From assembly GCA_025738555.1 (NCBI GenBank), contig JAOVFP010000011.1, positions 310,001-374,000 on the forward strand: a DNA stretch of 64,000 bases. Reading direction: 5' to 3'. This document shows, piece after piece, positions 1 to 12,129 of this stretch; the stretch's first letter is position 1; every line of letters starts with the position of its first letter. The position numbers were made by a program, and so were the translations under genes. The stretch comes from Cyathus striatus. Lineage: Eukaryota; Basidiomycota; Agaricomycetes; Agaricales; Nidulariaceae. The notes beneath the pieces are model-generated. The model made no database searches. It saw only the letters and a list, made by a program, of their open reading frames with translations, and was not told the DNA's origin.

Positions 1-144
1 TAGAAAACCCAACAGGTTCCAGGTACGTTCCTGGGCGGGAACGTCGGGAAGTGTAAACCCGAAGCAGGTACATTCTGGGAATGGACCAGGTATGTTAGAA
101 GGTCACATGGGAATGTCAGCACGATGTATCCAGACATGGATATA

Positions 145-1347
145 ACATAGTAACCCTAAACTTATTCTTGCATATTATCTTGAAACTATTGAAAATCTTG
201 GTGGTAAGCCTTTTAAAATTTTGTTCAGATTGGCCATTATTGATAGATATATGTAGCAATGCCTCTGGTTACTCAGAGTGACCCTGGCTCCAAAAATTTT
301 GGACTTGCCAATAGACATACATTTCTTCGTCACCTTCATAATCCTGCACTTCAGGGAATACTTCAACACTGCTGGATGCAATCAAAGAAGAATGTTAAAC
401 CTGAGATAACATGGTCACAGCTTCATCAAAGGTTCACTCCTGGATTTGAAGATATCCTTGACAGGGGCATTAATGAAGACTTGTATTACCCAGACCATAC
501 TATTGAAGCATTCATAATTTTATATAATATAAAATATATTTATTCTTACAAGTTATCACAATAGCATGGTATTCTGATGGGTATTTATTCCTTGGCTACA
601 GGGTGAGCTTGATGGCTACAAAGACCAGGTTAACAATACAGCAAAGTGTGCTGATCGTAACAAAGTGCTTCCTCATGGTATACCTAATGACATTTTTGAA
701 AATCCAAATGAATATGGTGTCTTAGATCTCAAGGTGAGTTATCATTTTTATAAATGATTTCTTATGCTAACAGTATGCAAGATACCAGTCAATATGGAGG
801 CTATTCAGGAAGCATGTGCACTGTTTTCACCACCTAATGATCCTGTATTCCAGCTAGTACCAGAAACATTTTCTAATCTGGCTCAGGACATATATTCACA
901 GCATGTTTCACCAGTTATTACTAACAATGTCTGGGATATCTACTTGTTAATTCTTAATGATATTCAGTCAGGAATTGACATTCCACCTGGCATTCAGAAT
1001 ACCTGGACTGAAATTATTAGGACTTCACTATGTGATCTTCATGATACCATGGATTTATTACCTGGCCTTTCAGAGTTAGAAGGAGGGATTGAAAATGCTA
1101 CAGCAGAGGGATTGTATTACATGGGTGGTGTGAACAATGGGAGGGGAATAGGTAAATGATAGTATTCAATATATATACTTCACTTTCTGACAAATTGCTG
1201 TGTCCAGATGAATCTCATTCAGCACAGCTTGATGCTATGATGAATGCAGACTATCCAGTTATTTATGAGGAGCATGAATTTCCAGAAATTGAAGTTAATT
1301 TCACTTCAGATGAGGATGACTCAATCAACGGAGATGGTACTTGGTGA
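145..1347 (+). pseudogene. decayed 3' part of an integrase-core-like transposable element gene
   Basis: Pieces in order: residues read from about 259 (FGLANRHTFLRHLHNP, then KPEITWSQLHQRFTPGFEDIL), from about 574 (WVFIPWLQGELDGYKDQVNNT, ending LPHGIPNDIFENPNEYGVLDLK at 731 before a GT donor), from about 781 (IPVNMEAIQEACALF to NNGRGIG near 1152), and a last exon 1208-1347 ending DSINGDGTW. From memory this matches the C-terminal half of a family of agaricomycete element proteins with an integrase-type (RNase H fold) core; I could not search it. The gene is broken. There is an in-frame TGA just before WVFIP where CGA (Arg) is expected, the expected GT donor near 507 is missing, and the motif read as SDPGSKN has Lys where the family would have Glu. 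The upstream half of the catalytic core lies outside the window or is unreadable. Likely a relic of a mobile element, not a host gene. Confidence 0.5.
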
Positions 1348-1966
1348 AAAATTAATTGATATGCTGGTTATATGTACTTGCAGATACTTCAATTAGAGTG
1401 GCTCTGTAGATAGGTATTATTACCACTTGAAACAATCTACAGTATGTCTATTGAAATATGCAATCTCTAAATGAACATAAGCAATGATGTATTTATAATA
1501 TGAATGAAAATCAACGTGCCAGTGTTGTAAGAAATGCACCTGGCTCAACACTTCAGTAAGTCACGAGCATTGTTTCCATGGAGGAAACAATGCTCGTGAC
1601 TTTTATATCACGTGATAAATTCCCATGCATTTGATCTCGAGTTCAACTCCTGCTGTGCACATCAAGCTATTACACACAAATTCAGTGGACTATTCTTGCA
1701 GACATGATCAACCCTATTCCAACAACTCACTAGAAAAATAGCAGTAGACATATGCTACTGCACTCTGTATGCTTTTTCAGGTTATGAGTCTCATCTCAAA
1801 GCTAGGTTTATACTACATAGACACTTTTTTAACATCTTATTTCTCAATTGTATCTATTGAACTTAGGTGAATGTACAAAATAATTAGTAATGACACATGC
1901 TATAGTACTCTATTGTAATACCAAGTCTTACATTTACATCCGATTCCGCTGGAGTCTCCGTAGGCT
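1348..1966. other. non-coding stretch with one strong palindrome
   Basis: I see no gene here. The only clear structure is the perfect hairpin at 1558-1602, listed separately. The right edge is the flank into which the 1975-3352 element inserted. Confidence 0.5.
1558..1602. repeat. perfect 20-bp stem hairpin
   Basis: AAGTCACGAGCATTGTTTCC is followed by a 5-nt loop and its exact reverse complement. It sits about 210 bp after the integrase-like relic, so it may be a terminal or subterminal structure of that element. No poly-T follows, so an RNA polymerase III terminator is unlikely. Confidence 0.8.
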
Positions 1967-1974
1967 CAGCTAAC

Positions 1975-3352
1975 AGGACCCTGGATTATTCTGCCAGAGG
2001 TTTGATATGAGTCCCCCTATGATTTCCAAAAATATGCAGAAGGTTAGATACTCCCTGGCAGGTGTCCCCCAGTTGATGGAATTTTTTTTACCACAATGCT
2101 GAGTTTGAAGTCCCCCAATAATTTGGGTGTCACGATCAGGTAAGATACCTATCCCCTAGTTACAGCACAGCCCTCACCGGTATCTCATCTACCCCTACTG
2201 ACGCATACCAGTGTCATTTCACCTTGCTCACTTGTTGCTCACCCTGGCTCAAGCGCTTTCCCTTGCAGACATCGCTATCGCTAGGTTCAGCCTAGTATCC
2301 GGGTACCGACTACACCCAAATAACCGCCCTCGCCACTGCCTCACGCTTCCGCAGCATCGCCCAATAGACTACGCCGCTTTAACTTGACCACAAAGCGAGT
2401 ATTCTTCATATCACTGCCTAAGGTAGTCAAATGCTATGGGACAATGCTTTTTTTCATTACAGTGATTTCTACTATTTTCATCCCTTATTTCCTTTTCAGC
2501 GAGCATCTGATACACTGACACCCTTGCTATTCATGTTTCAATGCACCGCTTGCCTTTCCTAAATGCTTAGCATTATAACTGCATAAAATTGATGTAATTA
2601 GCAGTTTTAAAATGAATAATATCCCTTGATTCACTTTGTCTTACAGTTTTCCACTGCAGTCTCTTCGGTGTTGTTCTGCATAAACTCATTGTTTATATTG
2701 ACAATTAACCATTCTATTGCCCATATTACAGGTCTAATATACTGAATGTCCGTCACAAGCTTGTCTGTTCTTGCGGGGCGGATTGGAACAGGAAAAGTCA
2801 CGAGAAAGGTGCAGGTAAAGGTGGAAAACACAATTGGGTTTCCTCAAGTAATATTGCAGCTATATTGTATATTGGAATGCAAGTTTGGCGACAAGTTAGA
2901 CTGGGCCACCGACATTTTCATGGTATTTTTGACCCAGCAGCTCATCTAACTGTTCCTCAATTCGTTCACATTCCATCTGCTGCATTTCTCTGTCAAATAT
3001 CAGCGTCCTCAATCCAGACTCTTCCGCAGAATGAAGCCATACATGAAATGCATACTAATTTCTTCACTCAGACATATGTGGGGATTGCAGAACAAAAGGA
3101 TACTGCTCTTAGTGTTGTAAAGAAGCTCACAAAATGGCAGAATCACTCAAATGCAGAAAGAAATTAGATTAGATAGCAAAAACACTATCTTCAGAGGTTA
3201 GATACCATATCCCCCTGTAAACCACAAATTTTGTTGCTTAAATACCGTATCCCCCTACAATCTAGGAAAATTTTATCAATTTTCGTCCCCCTGTTATGGC
3301 CAAAAAATCGAGAATTTTGTATCAAACCTTTGGAGGAATAATCCAGGGTCCT
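1975..3352. mobile_element. non-autonomous DNA transposon, 1378 bp, 8-bp target duplication
   Basis: The ends are perfect 17-bp inverted repeats, AGGACCCTGGATTATTC on the left and its complement on the right. They are flanked by an exact 8-bp direct repeat CAGCTAAC (1967-1974 and 3353-3360). Both subterminal regions carry several copies of a TATCCCCCT/AGGGGGATA-type motif about 50 bp apart, probably transposase binding sites. No transposase is encoded; the open frames inside are short and unconvincing. An 8-bp duplication fits hAT or P superfamilies, but the first base (A) is unusual for hAT. A diverged relative is at 22590-23369. Confidence 0.85.
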
Positions 3353-3360
3353 CAGCTAAC

Positions 3361-4377
3361 CCTCTCCCCACGAGTGCACGTGCAGCTTGAGCGCTTGAGC
3401 AATCTGGACGTTTCCACTGATGTGGATGTCCTGGATCGAGACTAGGAGTTTCTGCAGTTCTTTGATCTTTACACGAATAGGCGCTTCTGAGATGTTGTAC
3501 ATGGACTGAACATCAGTTTATATTTTTTCAGTCTGTTCCTAACTAACCATATATCGCTCACGATTGATAAAAGTCTTTCGTGATAGGTTCCTCGTGTAAT
3601 ATTCATTTGAAGATCAAACACTGCCTGAAGGAGAATGTTCCCCGCATTTTCAGAGCTGGAGCCATCCAAATATGACGTAGAGTACATTTGTGAACCCGAA
3701 GTGCGTAGTTAACGTTTTAACATTGACACCCATTGTTCTATGTTAGCACTGGACAGAAATTATTCAAATGTGGTTTAGAGATAACGTATATCGATTGTGT
3801 GGTAAGACGGAGGATGAGCGCTAGCTATAGCCTGAAAGTGTACCTGCACTACAAAACTCAAGATTTTATTCCATAAGCATGCGAGCGTTATTTGCATTAC
3901 GTAATTAACTGATGCGCGCGTTCGGAACGGATGTTTCCACGCAGGGGCCATGACCCCGAAGTAGCCCACAATGGCCCTACATACTTATACAATTGTGCTT
4001 TGTCTTATCGATTTTATCCAGGTCCGATAGTTCTGATCTTTGTGTCGGAATTTTTTTCCATAGTCTGCCTTGCCACATTTAGCTTCCAATTTTACTTTGT
4101 TCCCCTTTCTCGACGGTGATTCATGACATATAAGGCAATTTTGAAAATGTTAGTGCCTCTGGCTTTCACTGTTCTGCAAAGGTTGCTATAGCATTCGTAA
4201 ATTTCAACGTCATGAGGAGTCTAAGACAAAAAGTGGCTGCAGAACAATCCCGTCATATCCATATAAATGGCAGAAGAAAGCCTTGAAAGTATCGCATCAG
4301 ACAATTCATACTCGCTCACTCACTCCAATTCAGAAATCGTACCGTGCAGCCTTCCGAACTGTCCTCCTTAACGCAGA
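3361..4377 (+). promoter_or_regulatory. upstream region of the zinc-finger gene, partly duplicated elsewhere
   Basis: No convincing gene. The part from about 3990 to 4330 resembles the reverse strand of 39.15-39.56 kb, which is the displaced upstream region of the second zinc-finger copy. A shorter block (CGACGGTGATTCATGACATATAAGG at about 4111-4135 in diverged form) also recurs at about 40.16-40.19 kb on the minus strand. Shared landmarks are a TATA-like CATATAAATGG at 4258-4268 and the segment CTGCAAAGGTTGCTATAGC near 4173-4191. I infer a promoter-containing block; no transcription start can be read. Confidence 0.4.
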
Positions 4378-6140
4378 ATGACGCGTATCCCAAAGAGACT
4401 TCATAAATGTCCCTACCTCGGCTGCGACTACAGATCGAGTCGGATGAAAATAATGGACGATCACGTCAACACACAGTGTGTAGTTGTTTCTTAAATTCTG
4501 CAGCCATTTTTCGCCGTTGATGGCCAATCTTCTATTTCAGTGCCCCTGGGGAGAAAGTTTTCAAATGTCATCACGATAAATGCACTCTCACGTATGGCTC
4601 TAGTAGAATCTGTCGTCGTCATATGATGTACGAACACCCAGTCCGTCCAAATGTGCCGTGTGAACCTGATACCAGTACCCAGTGCGTAGTTATTTTTTTA
4701 TGTATTGCAGCTGTTCTCTAACATTTATGCCTGCTTTTCAATTTCAGCACGGTAGAGATGCCCTTGATTGATGAAGTGAAGGCTGCTACACCGACTCCAG
4801 AACCGCATGTAGCTGCCAGCACTTCGGCTATGCAACCTACCGCCCCTTCAAAGGAGATGGTGCCGTCCTACGCCGCGAATGACTCTAACGCACCAACGCT
4901 CGAAAATCAGCATACGAGCGATACAACGACTAACGCTCAGGTTTTTCCTTCCGTACCAACTCCAGAAGCTCATTCATCCCCTTCGAGTGTAACGGGAAAC
5001 AGTCGGATTCTGGTAGAGCAGACTCGCGTCAAAAATACTACGACAATGATTAATGCTCCAGTTATACCTGTTGTACCACCTCCAGGAGCTCGTTGGTACG
5101 TCATGAGTGTCCTGGGATACATTAATCATCCTGGCATTGGGAACTTTGTTATCGCGGTTATTAAGACACCGGACCTCAACGAAAGACCTACTATTGCTGC
5201 TCTACGAATGCCTCCTGCACCAACTCCGGGAGCTCAGCCATCTGCCAGCAGTTCTTCCCGATGTAATCAACCTAGCCAGCAGTGGCGCAATAAAGAGAAT
5301 ATTCGTAATTCGTATGTTCCTGGGACCGCTCAAAGAATGCCTGCTCCACCAGCTCCAGTAGTTCAGTCGTCCTCTGGAAGTTTTTCAGGAATCATGCAAC
5401 CTAGCAGGCCGGATCAGAGAGACGTATTTCGTAATTCGTTTGCTCCTACGAATAATGGACTGGTAACAAAGGATTGCAATCTACCTACAAACTGTAATAA
5501 ATTTATGAAGCCCTACAGCGTTCCTGATGTGTCTGGAGGATCATCCAGCTTGATTAGAAGACGCAGCGATGTGCCTGATCATCATTCACCTGGTACATCA
5601 TGCTGTCATGGAGCAGATGTTAGATCACCTCCCCCGAAGAGAAGACGGAATACATATTCACCTAACCTTCCTCCCGCAGTAGGTACATCTCGTAACCGGG
5701 ACGACACGACCTATCGCTATTTATCTCTGCCAGGTTCATCTCCTGTGAGATCTGATGGTGATAGCGAAATCGATGATGAGTCTTTCTTCGAAGAGGACGA
5801 ACGTGAAATCGACGAACTTGACCCATCTGATGATGAGACCAACGAAGAGAATGTAAACAACACTGTTCCTGCTAGTGATTCTGATGCTGATGATGTACGG
5901 ATCGAAGACGATTGCACACATCTTGTCTTCACGAATCCCTTTGCACAAGCTCATGGGTCATCCACTGGTAGGCCAAATCATGCCTCCACTATAAACGATG
6001 GGAATCGTCCTATCTTTAACAACCCCTTTTCGCAAGCTCCTGCGTCATGTTCTGATGGGCCGAGCCACGCTAGTACTGTGGCATCTCCTGCTAGAGACAT
6101 CAGTCCTAGCACAACCAGCGATGAACAAGCTGGCGCTTAA
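4378..6140 (+). CDS. C2H2 zinc-finger protein (copy A, intact), probable nuclear DNA-binding protein
   Basis: Three exons are inferred: 4378-4475, 4541-4681 and 4748-6140 (about 543 aa). The introns are 65 and 66 nt, both GT-AG. The first exon opens with MTRIPKRLHKCPYLGC. Finger 1 is C-x4-C-x12-H-x3-H; its last His is created exactly by the first splice (CA|T). Finger 2 (FKCHHDKC...RRHMMYEH) is C-x4-C-x12-H-x4-H. The rest is a long disordered Pro/Ser/Thr/Asn region, a basic patch PPPKRRRNTYSPN that may be a nuclear localisation signal, an acidic stretch (DGDSEIDDESFFEEDEREIDELDPSDDE), and two NPFxQA motifs (TNPFAQA, NNPFSQA). An in-frame stop lies just upstream of the ATG. A broken inverted duplicate is at 34.4-36.2 kb. 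A transcription factor role is inferred from the fingers only. Confidence 0.75.
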
Positions 6141-7031
6141 CGTCCTTTCAGAGCAGTGCACCCTCTGCGAATCGGATCCCCCAGTTCAGTTTTTCTCATG
6201 ATATTGTCAATGGTCAGGACTCGCTCAGGAAGTTAGGGTTATCATCGTATGGATTGTGGATATCCCTGTAGAATTATACTGCATACATATCATTTAGTGT
6301 ATCTAATAAAAATTGATATAACACTAAACTTTCAGTATGGTAAAATAGGAATTATCGCAGCTGTATATTTAGTATGAAACTAACGTACTAGAAACCATTC
6401 TTCATTGTCGCCGTCGTACGCGAGCACTAGTGGCTTCCACAGCAATCAGATAGTTTGAAATGATTCAGACGATTGATTTCAAATTAATGCGAAATCTTTG
6501 AGGAAATCAGGTGAGCAACATGTAAAATGTACATATGAGTGTTATAGCGAATTTTTTTCAGTGAAATCATTCAGGTATGTATTTGGGATCAATAAAAAAT
6601 CATCGAAGTGTGTGGCAGATTCTATAAGCCAACTGCTCTATATACTGTTTCTATTTCAATTCTATACCCATGCATTTATCCCTCTACCTCATCTTGCAAC
6701 ATCACAGCCGCGATGACTGATATAATACCCAAAATGTAACAACTAAAAGCTATAACAGCAGCAAATGCAATAGAGCTAGATATGGTGAATATTTCATACA
6801 GTAACATCAACTGTACAACTATTCCAGGTATCATTGTGATAACCGTATACGTGGCAGGTCCAATTCCGTTAACTTGTGCCTATACAGAATGACAGATCCA
6901 GTAATGACTAATGAGTACAACTATATGTTATTTACAGACTTAACATACCATGAACCTTTCTTCATTGACTCCGTCGTACGCGAAAGAAATGCGACTGATG
7001 AGAAGAATAGCACCAAGGGCTAGGGATGCAG
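6141..7031. other. intergenic, nothing recognised
   Basis: The first about 250 bp are the AT-rich 3' flank of the zinc-finger gene and include an AATAAAA-like string near 6305. Beyond that I see no gene or repeat until the target duplication of the next element at 7032. Confidence 0.4.
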
Positions 7032-7039
7032 AGAATACT

Positions 7040-9277
7040 TGGGCTAGTGGTTTTTAACAGTACTGCACGGTACACTGCACGGTACTGTGCGGTACATCAA
7101 AAATTGTACGGTACTATTTATGGTACGCACGGTACAATGTACGGTACATTTTTGGTTATGCACAGTACATTTCTTGTTATGCACGGTACATCATTGGAGC
7201 AATATTATTCCGTGATAACCGGAGTACTGAATCAAAATTATTGTACCATATATTACAGCTGATTCCAAAATCCTAGGCCGTTTCTAAAAATTCTAGCATA
7301 TAGCTTCACGTGCTAAAATGACATCATGTTACATATTTGGTTAAGTGCTCCACGGGCGGTACTAGCTACCATAGTCCGGACTTCAGTTCTCTGAGCCCCC
7401 ACTGAGTGAATACGACGCACTGAGTGCTGAGCACGCCACCTCCAATAACGACGAAAATGCAACATAAAAATCCTACCTACCCTTCCGTCGAGAGCACTAT
7501 AAGTCATGGACACTGAGGATGAGTGTAAGTAACATCGTTGGAGCCCGGGGGGGCAAGGTGGGGCTCGGGTACCACATTTGGAAATTTCTCAGCACGTGGA
7601 ACATGTGTGTATTTTTGAAGATGGCCTAGGATTTTGGAATCAGCTGTAACTGAGCAAGAAAATTCTGTAATTAATGGAGTACCATTTCAAAACCACTCTA
7701 CACTACTCTCCTATCTCCCCCTTTGTCCGGCCCCCCGCCCGCCATTTCCTTCAACATTTTGCATTGTTCAAAATTTCCCACGCTTCTTCTCACCTTTGTC
7801 AATGTTGCAATTGCTGTCATTGACATTCATCAATGCCATCAAACTCACTTTCCTCAAGGCCGCCGCACATATTGATGGGTGATGTGTTGATGGGCACCCT
7901 TCCTCATCATCATGCTCAACAGTGAGCAAGTAATTTCGCATTATTTAGCTCAGTATTTAATATTTTCCCTTGAATCTTTTTGTAATATATGTTATATATT
8001 TTACTTTATACATTATGGCATACCTTAAGTATTACAAGAAAGGGTAATCATATTAAAATGCGAAATAATTCAAATTTCCACTGTGGAATAATTAATACTT
8101 TTGTACAGTGAATCCTACAGTTATAATTTATGAAGCATATGTACTGTTGATTTGTTATAAATTTAAGGGAAAGTCCAATGAATGTGCAATATGTGCATGG
8201 GAAAATGAAAGCGGAGGGTGGGGAACAGTGAATTGATGGAATGATGAAGCATGGGAAGCTATAAGCAGCAGTGGGCAACACTAAAATATGTGGGAAATGT
8301 TGAGGATGAGTATTTAGCAAAGGAAATACCGTGGGAATTATTGAGAAGAGGGGTGGGTAGCAGTGAGTGGGAACTGAATATGATTAGCGGAAGCGTGGGA
8401 AACGATGGGTGGGAGGGTTGTTATGCAGAAGATTGATAAGCGGAGGTGTGGGAGACAATGAGCATTGAGCGGAGAGGCTGACATCAATTAAGCAACATAA
8501 TTGTTAAGCGGAGGCATGGGAAACGATGGGCGGGAAGGTTGGCATTAATGAGCTGAGCGGGAGGGCAGGTGAGAGTGAGGTACATACATATTTATTTATT
8601 GAAATTTGACATAAATTGAGTGCTACACGGTACATTGATGACACTGCATGGTACTTTACGGTACCAATTTATGGTATTTTGTTCATGAACAGTACTGTAC
8701 GGTACAGATTTTTGTGCACAGTATCTGCACGGTACATGATTTTTGATGTGTACGGTACTTGTACGGTACATTGTGGCAGTGCACGGTACTTTCACGGTAT
8801 GCACGGTACTTATGCACAGCACCACATTGAATAAATACATGTCATTGCAATATATGAAACTTACAAATTTCTCCAAGTACATCTTAATTCGAATTTTTGC
8901 GTTTTAATTCATGAGAAATGTTATAATTATTAGTATCATGTGTGGTAAGCTCAATTGTACAGCAGCAATACCTAATTATATTATGAGTACACTACTATAC
9001 TTAAATTCATTGGGTATAAGAGGGTAAAGATGCAAGAAGAATCTTGATAACCCATACATTATACCCTCATCAACCAGTGTTATAGCATAATAAATAAGTA
9101 TTTAATTCATTTTACATAGCTTATTTAGGTTACAATTTATACTGTAAATTAGTATCTGTTGTGTGGTATGCACGGTATGCACGGTACATTTACGGTACTA
9201 ATCAGTACTGCACAGTACATGCACGGTACATCGAGTACCGTTCAGTACCATGCGTACCGTCAAAAACTGTCGGCCCG
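7040..9277. mobile_element. hAT-like non-autonomous element, 2238 bp, with GTAC-rich motif arrays
   Basis: An exact 8-bp direct repeat AGAATACT flanks the element (7032-7039 and 9278-9285). The ends are imperfect inverted repeats: left TGGGCTAGTGGTTTTTAACA, right (complement) CGGGCCGACAGTTTTTGACG. Over 24 positions every mismatch is a C/T or G/A transition. The ends and a middle block (about 7050-7215, 8615-8830, 9165-9260) are packed with (G)CACGGTAC and GTACGGTAC motifs, which look like clustered transposase binding sites. No transposase is encoded. A mariner-type MITE (7256-7646) is nested inside, so the element was already in place when the MITE arrived. hAT assignment rests on the 8-bp duplication and the subterminal arrays. 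Confidence 0.75.
7256..7646. mobile_element. Tc1/mariner-type MITE, 391 bp, TA target
   Basis: Perfect 24-bp inverted ends starting CAGCTGATTCC are flanked by TA on both sides (7254-7255 and 7647-7648). A TA duplication with CAG-type ends is the standard signature of Tc1/mariner-derived miniature elements. No transposase coding capacity. It lies just inside the left motif array of the 7040-9277 element. Confidence 0.85.
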
Positions 9278-9285
9278 AGAATACT

Positions 9286-11866
9286 CTGTCCTGCTTAATA
9301 TAAATACTGTTAAGCTTAGTAATTCATGCCACATCTTATGCAGACGATTTATGAATATAACCCACACAAGAATTCCCGAAGTCTAAATAGTAAAGAAATT
9401 AGACTTCAATATGTACCACTATTCGCCAACAACTGAATATTTGGACGCACAATTCCTAGGCAAACGGCACGCTGACCACTCGATTGTTTAACGAGTGACT
9501 TGACCTTTGAAGGATTAACCATGGCTTGCTGAATATCACCATATGGTGTACAAAATAGCATAATCATGCGGATAATGTGCAGGAAGCGTGTCATTGAAGA
9601 ACGTTAGCAGAACTTTGGGGTGGAAAGATATGTCTACCTTGGCAACTGCTATATACTCACTCGAGCTTATCAGTATTGATCATTTCAGCTTATGGAAACT
9701 TCCTGAATGCTGTTAGGATTTGGAAATATGAAACACCCTATCGGAGGATGTATCGTCATACTTTATTTCATGTCGGGCTGCAATGCAGTGCATTGCACTG
9801 CTGTTGATAGATATGTATTTTTATCGTCTTCCATCTCATAAGACATCAAGGATCAGCTAGGGATTATCTATGACACTTGTGAGCTCTAGCGATCCGGAGC
9901 ATGTATGGTGGATGTCGTGTTCTGTTTTTGGCGCAAGTAAGATCCAAGGGATCAAAGAATAACCCATGTAGAGACTATATGATCAAGTGCTTGTGTATAA
10001 CACTTGAAGGTAAGCTCCGGAGACATGGTACGTCAAGACTAATTATATCGTAAGAAACTGGCATACCATCAGACGCTTGTAACGTAGCAATCACAGAGAC
10101 ATGTAAACAATAACTCAGTTCTCTTGGTCCAATGAATTCCAGACGTAGTTAGTACAGTACAGATACGATATCATCAAATAATGATATCGTGATACTGGCG
10201 CCGGAGAAAATGGTGGACGGATAAGTGTGTTACCGGAACATGGAGCTCAGGAAGACGTACGTGGACTATCACTATATCATGAAGCACTCGTAGCAGACTT
10301 ATGAACAGTCTTGAGAAGGCATCCAAGCGTGGGCTTGGCGTGAAGACCTTAACACTACCATAAGTACAAAGATTATTTTCTGAGTATTTTTAATCGCCAG
10401 CCTGACTCCGGACAGTAGTTAGCAAGTACCTTCTATTATGTGATTAATGTTCTATTAGAAGAAGTAGCGTACAATGAAGGGCCTCACGCGAGGATCTTTG
10501 CTGCGACATAAAAATAGATCAGAGATTTTTTTTCTACCAATAGGAATAATTCCATGCCTGGTGCGGAGGAAGAGGGATGTGTGGTGTCAATCCCTACAGA
10601 CCTCTTCTTCATACCACAAAGAGAGAAGGATCTTCAACAATGGAAAAGCGTAGTTAAAACTTAATACAGATGATGTCGTGATGATGGGATGCTCACGACC
10701 GGTCTTCCAGTCAAGATCAAGTGCTCTGCAAGTCTTTGACTTTAACCGCGACATTTATCCCCTTCAGATGTTTACTAATAAGTTAGAGGTATGTAATCCA
10801 AGCTGTTTGCAGGACGCATACGGTATAGAACAGCTTCACCTTAAGTAAGATGCGCTTTGACGTCATTTCGAGCTTCTCATAAAATGTCGATGAGTGCATA
10901 GGGAAGAAGAAAGCTAAGTGCCGACATTGCTGGAGTGATAGAGTACGGAATGCGATGGCTCCCCGTGCCAATACAAAATCTTCACCTGCCTATATGCTCC
11001 TGTAGAGGGTTGGTAGCCACTTAACTGAATAAAGAGCCGCGAACGTACATGTGTCTTCATAATCTTCCCAGCAGCCTGAGGCGAATCATAAATTATGATT
11101 TATTCCAGTCCACCTTCCCATCACTGGCAGTGATAACCAGTATGTCCTTGTTTTGAAAGATGCGTTGGGTAAAAGAGTCAATATGTCCACTGAGAGCTGG
11201 TGCAGAGTTTTTGGATAGGTCTTATTATTTATAACTGCCTGAATCGTGGAGCGGCTCGTGACGCGTAACGTCTTGTCGGATTGTTCCAGTAAGCTAGTAG
11301 TATCTTGGTGACGTCTGTTGAAATAAACGACGCATCGACAACGACGACGTTACATTTGACCTCAGAGCATGCAGGGGGAGGAAGCCAGAGGCAAATGGAT
11401 AAGTAAATACAGTACATAGTATACTACTTAAATACATAGAAAGCGGAGCACATTGTCTGTAGAATACATAAAAGGTATAGTAAACTATCTAAAAGCATAT
11501 GTGGAGGCGGCATATCATTGTGACATTTGAATAGCTAATATAATTCTACAACATCATGATATATAACAAATGTCGTTCTAATGTTCAAAATTAATTATAG
11601 CTATGGTCCCGCGTCAGTCGTTGAAAGTGGTCGATTGGTGGTCAAGTCAAGGTCGATGAAGAATTGCGCTGCTAGTGATGAAATATGTTTTGTCTTGTTT
11701 GTATCAAAAGACTACAGCACGATCATATTACACACAGTCCTGGTCATACCCCTCGTTTCAACCGCGTTTGCTATTTCATTTTGCATTTGGGGCGGCTTGC
11801 AGTCCTTAACCATGCAATACAGTGCATTATCAACAGCTCTGAATCGTTGATACTGGTATAACAAGC
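9286..11866. other. 2.6 kb without a recognisable gene
   Basis: All open frames are under 90 codons and none shows a domain or plausible splice structure I can defend. The composition is closer to ordinary host DNA than the AT-rich element that follows. The last about 150 bp are the upstream flank of the split tRNA-Lys gene. Ancient degraded genes cannot be excluded. Confidence 0.4.
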
Positions 11867-11955
11867 GCCCGCCTAGCTCAATCGGATAGAGTGTCTCTTA
11901 TCCCGAAGAAAATTTCTAACAGGGTTTCTTCTCTAGGCGATCTGAAGGCTGCGAG
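11867..11955 (+). pseudogene. tRNA-Lys, 5' half, split by a 10-kb transposon
   Basis: GCCCGCCTAGCTCAATCGGATAGAG is the same acceptor and D-arm sequence as the intact tRNA-Lys genes at 34047 and 40539. After the anticodon region (TCTTA, consistent with CUU) there is an enlarged, altered intron segment, then the shared TAGGCGATCTGAAGGCTGCGAG. The sequence stops there because a transposon begins; the last 8 bases (GCTGCGAG, 11948-11955) are repeated on the far side of the element. Four bases (AGAC) of the anticodon stem region are missing compared with the intact copies, so the gene may have been dead before or decayed after insertion. Confidence 0.85.
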
Positions 11956-12129
11956 TAGGGCTGCCAACCGTACCATAACGGTTTACAGTACGGATTTTAG
12001 CCGTAACCGTACCGTACAGACATTTTTTGAACCTTCTACAGTATGGTACGGGTACAAATACGGCCGTTTACGGTTTACGGTTATGATAGATACTGAATTA
12101 CTTACAGGCTTATTACTGACTTCGAGCTC

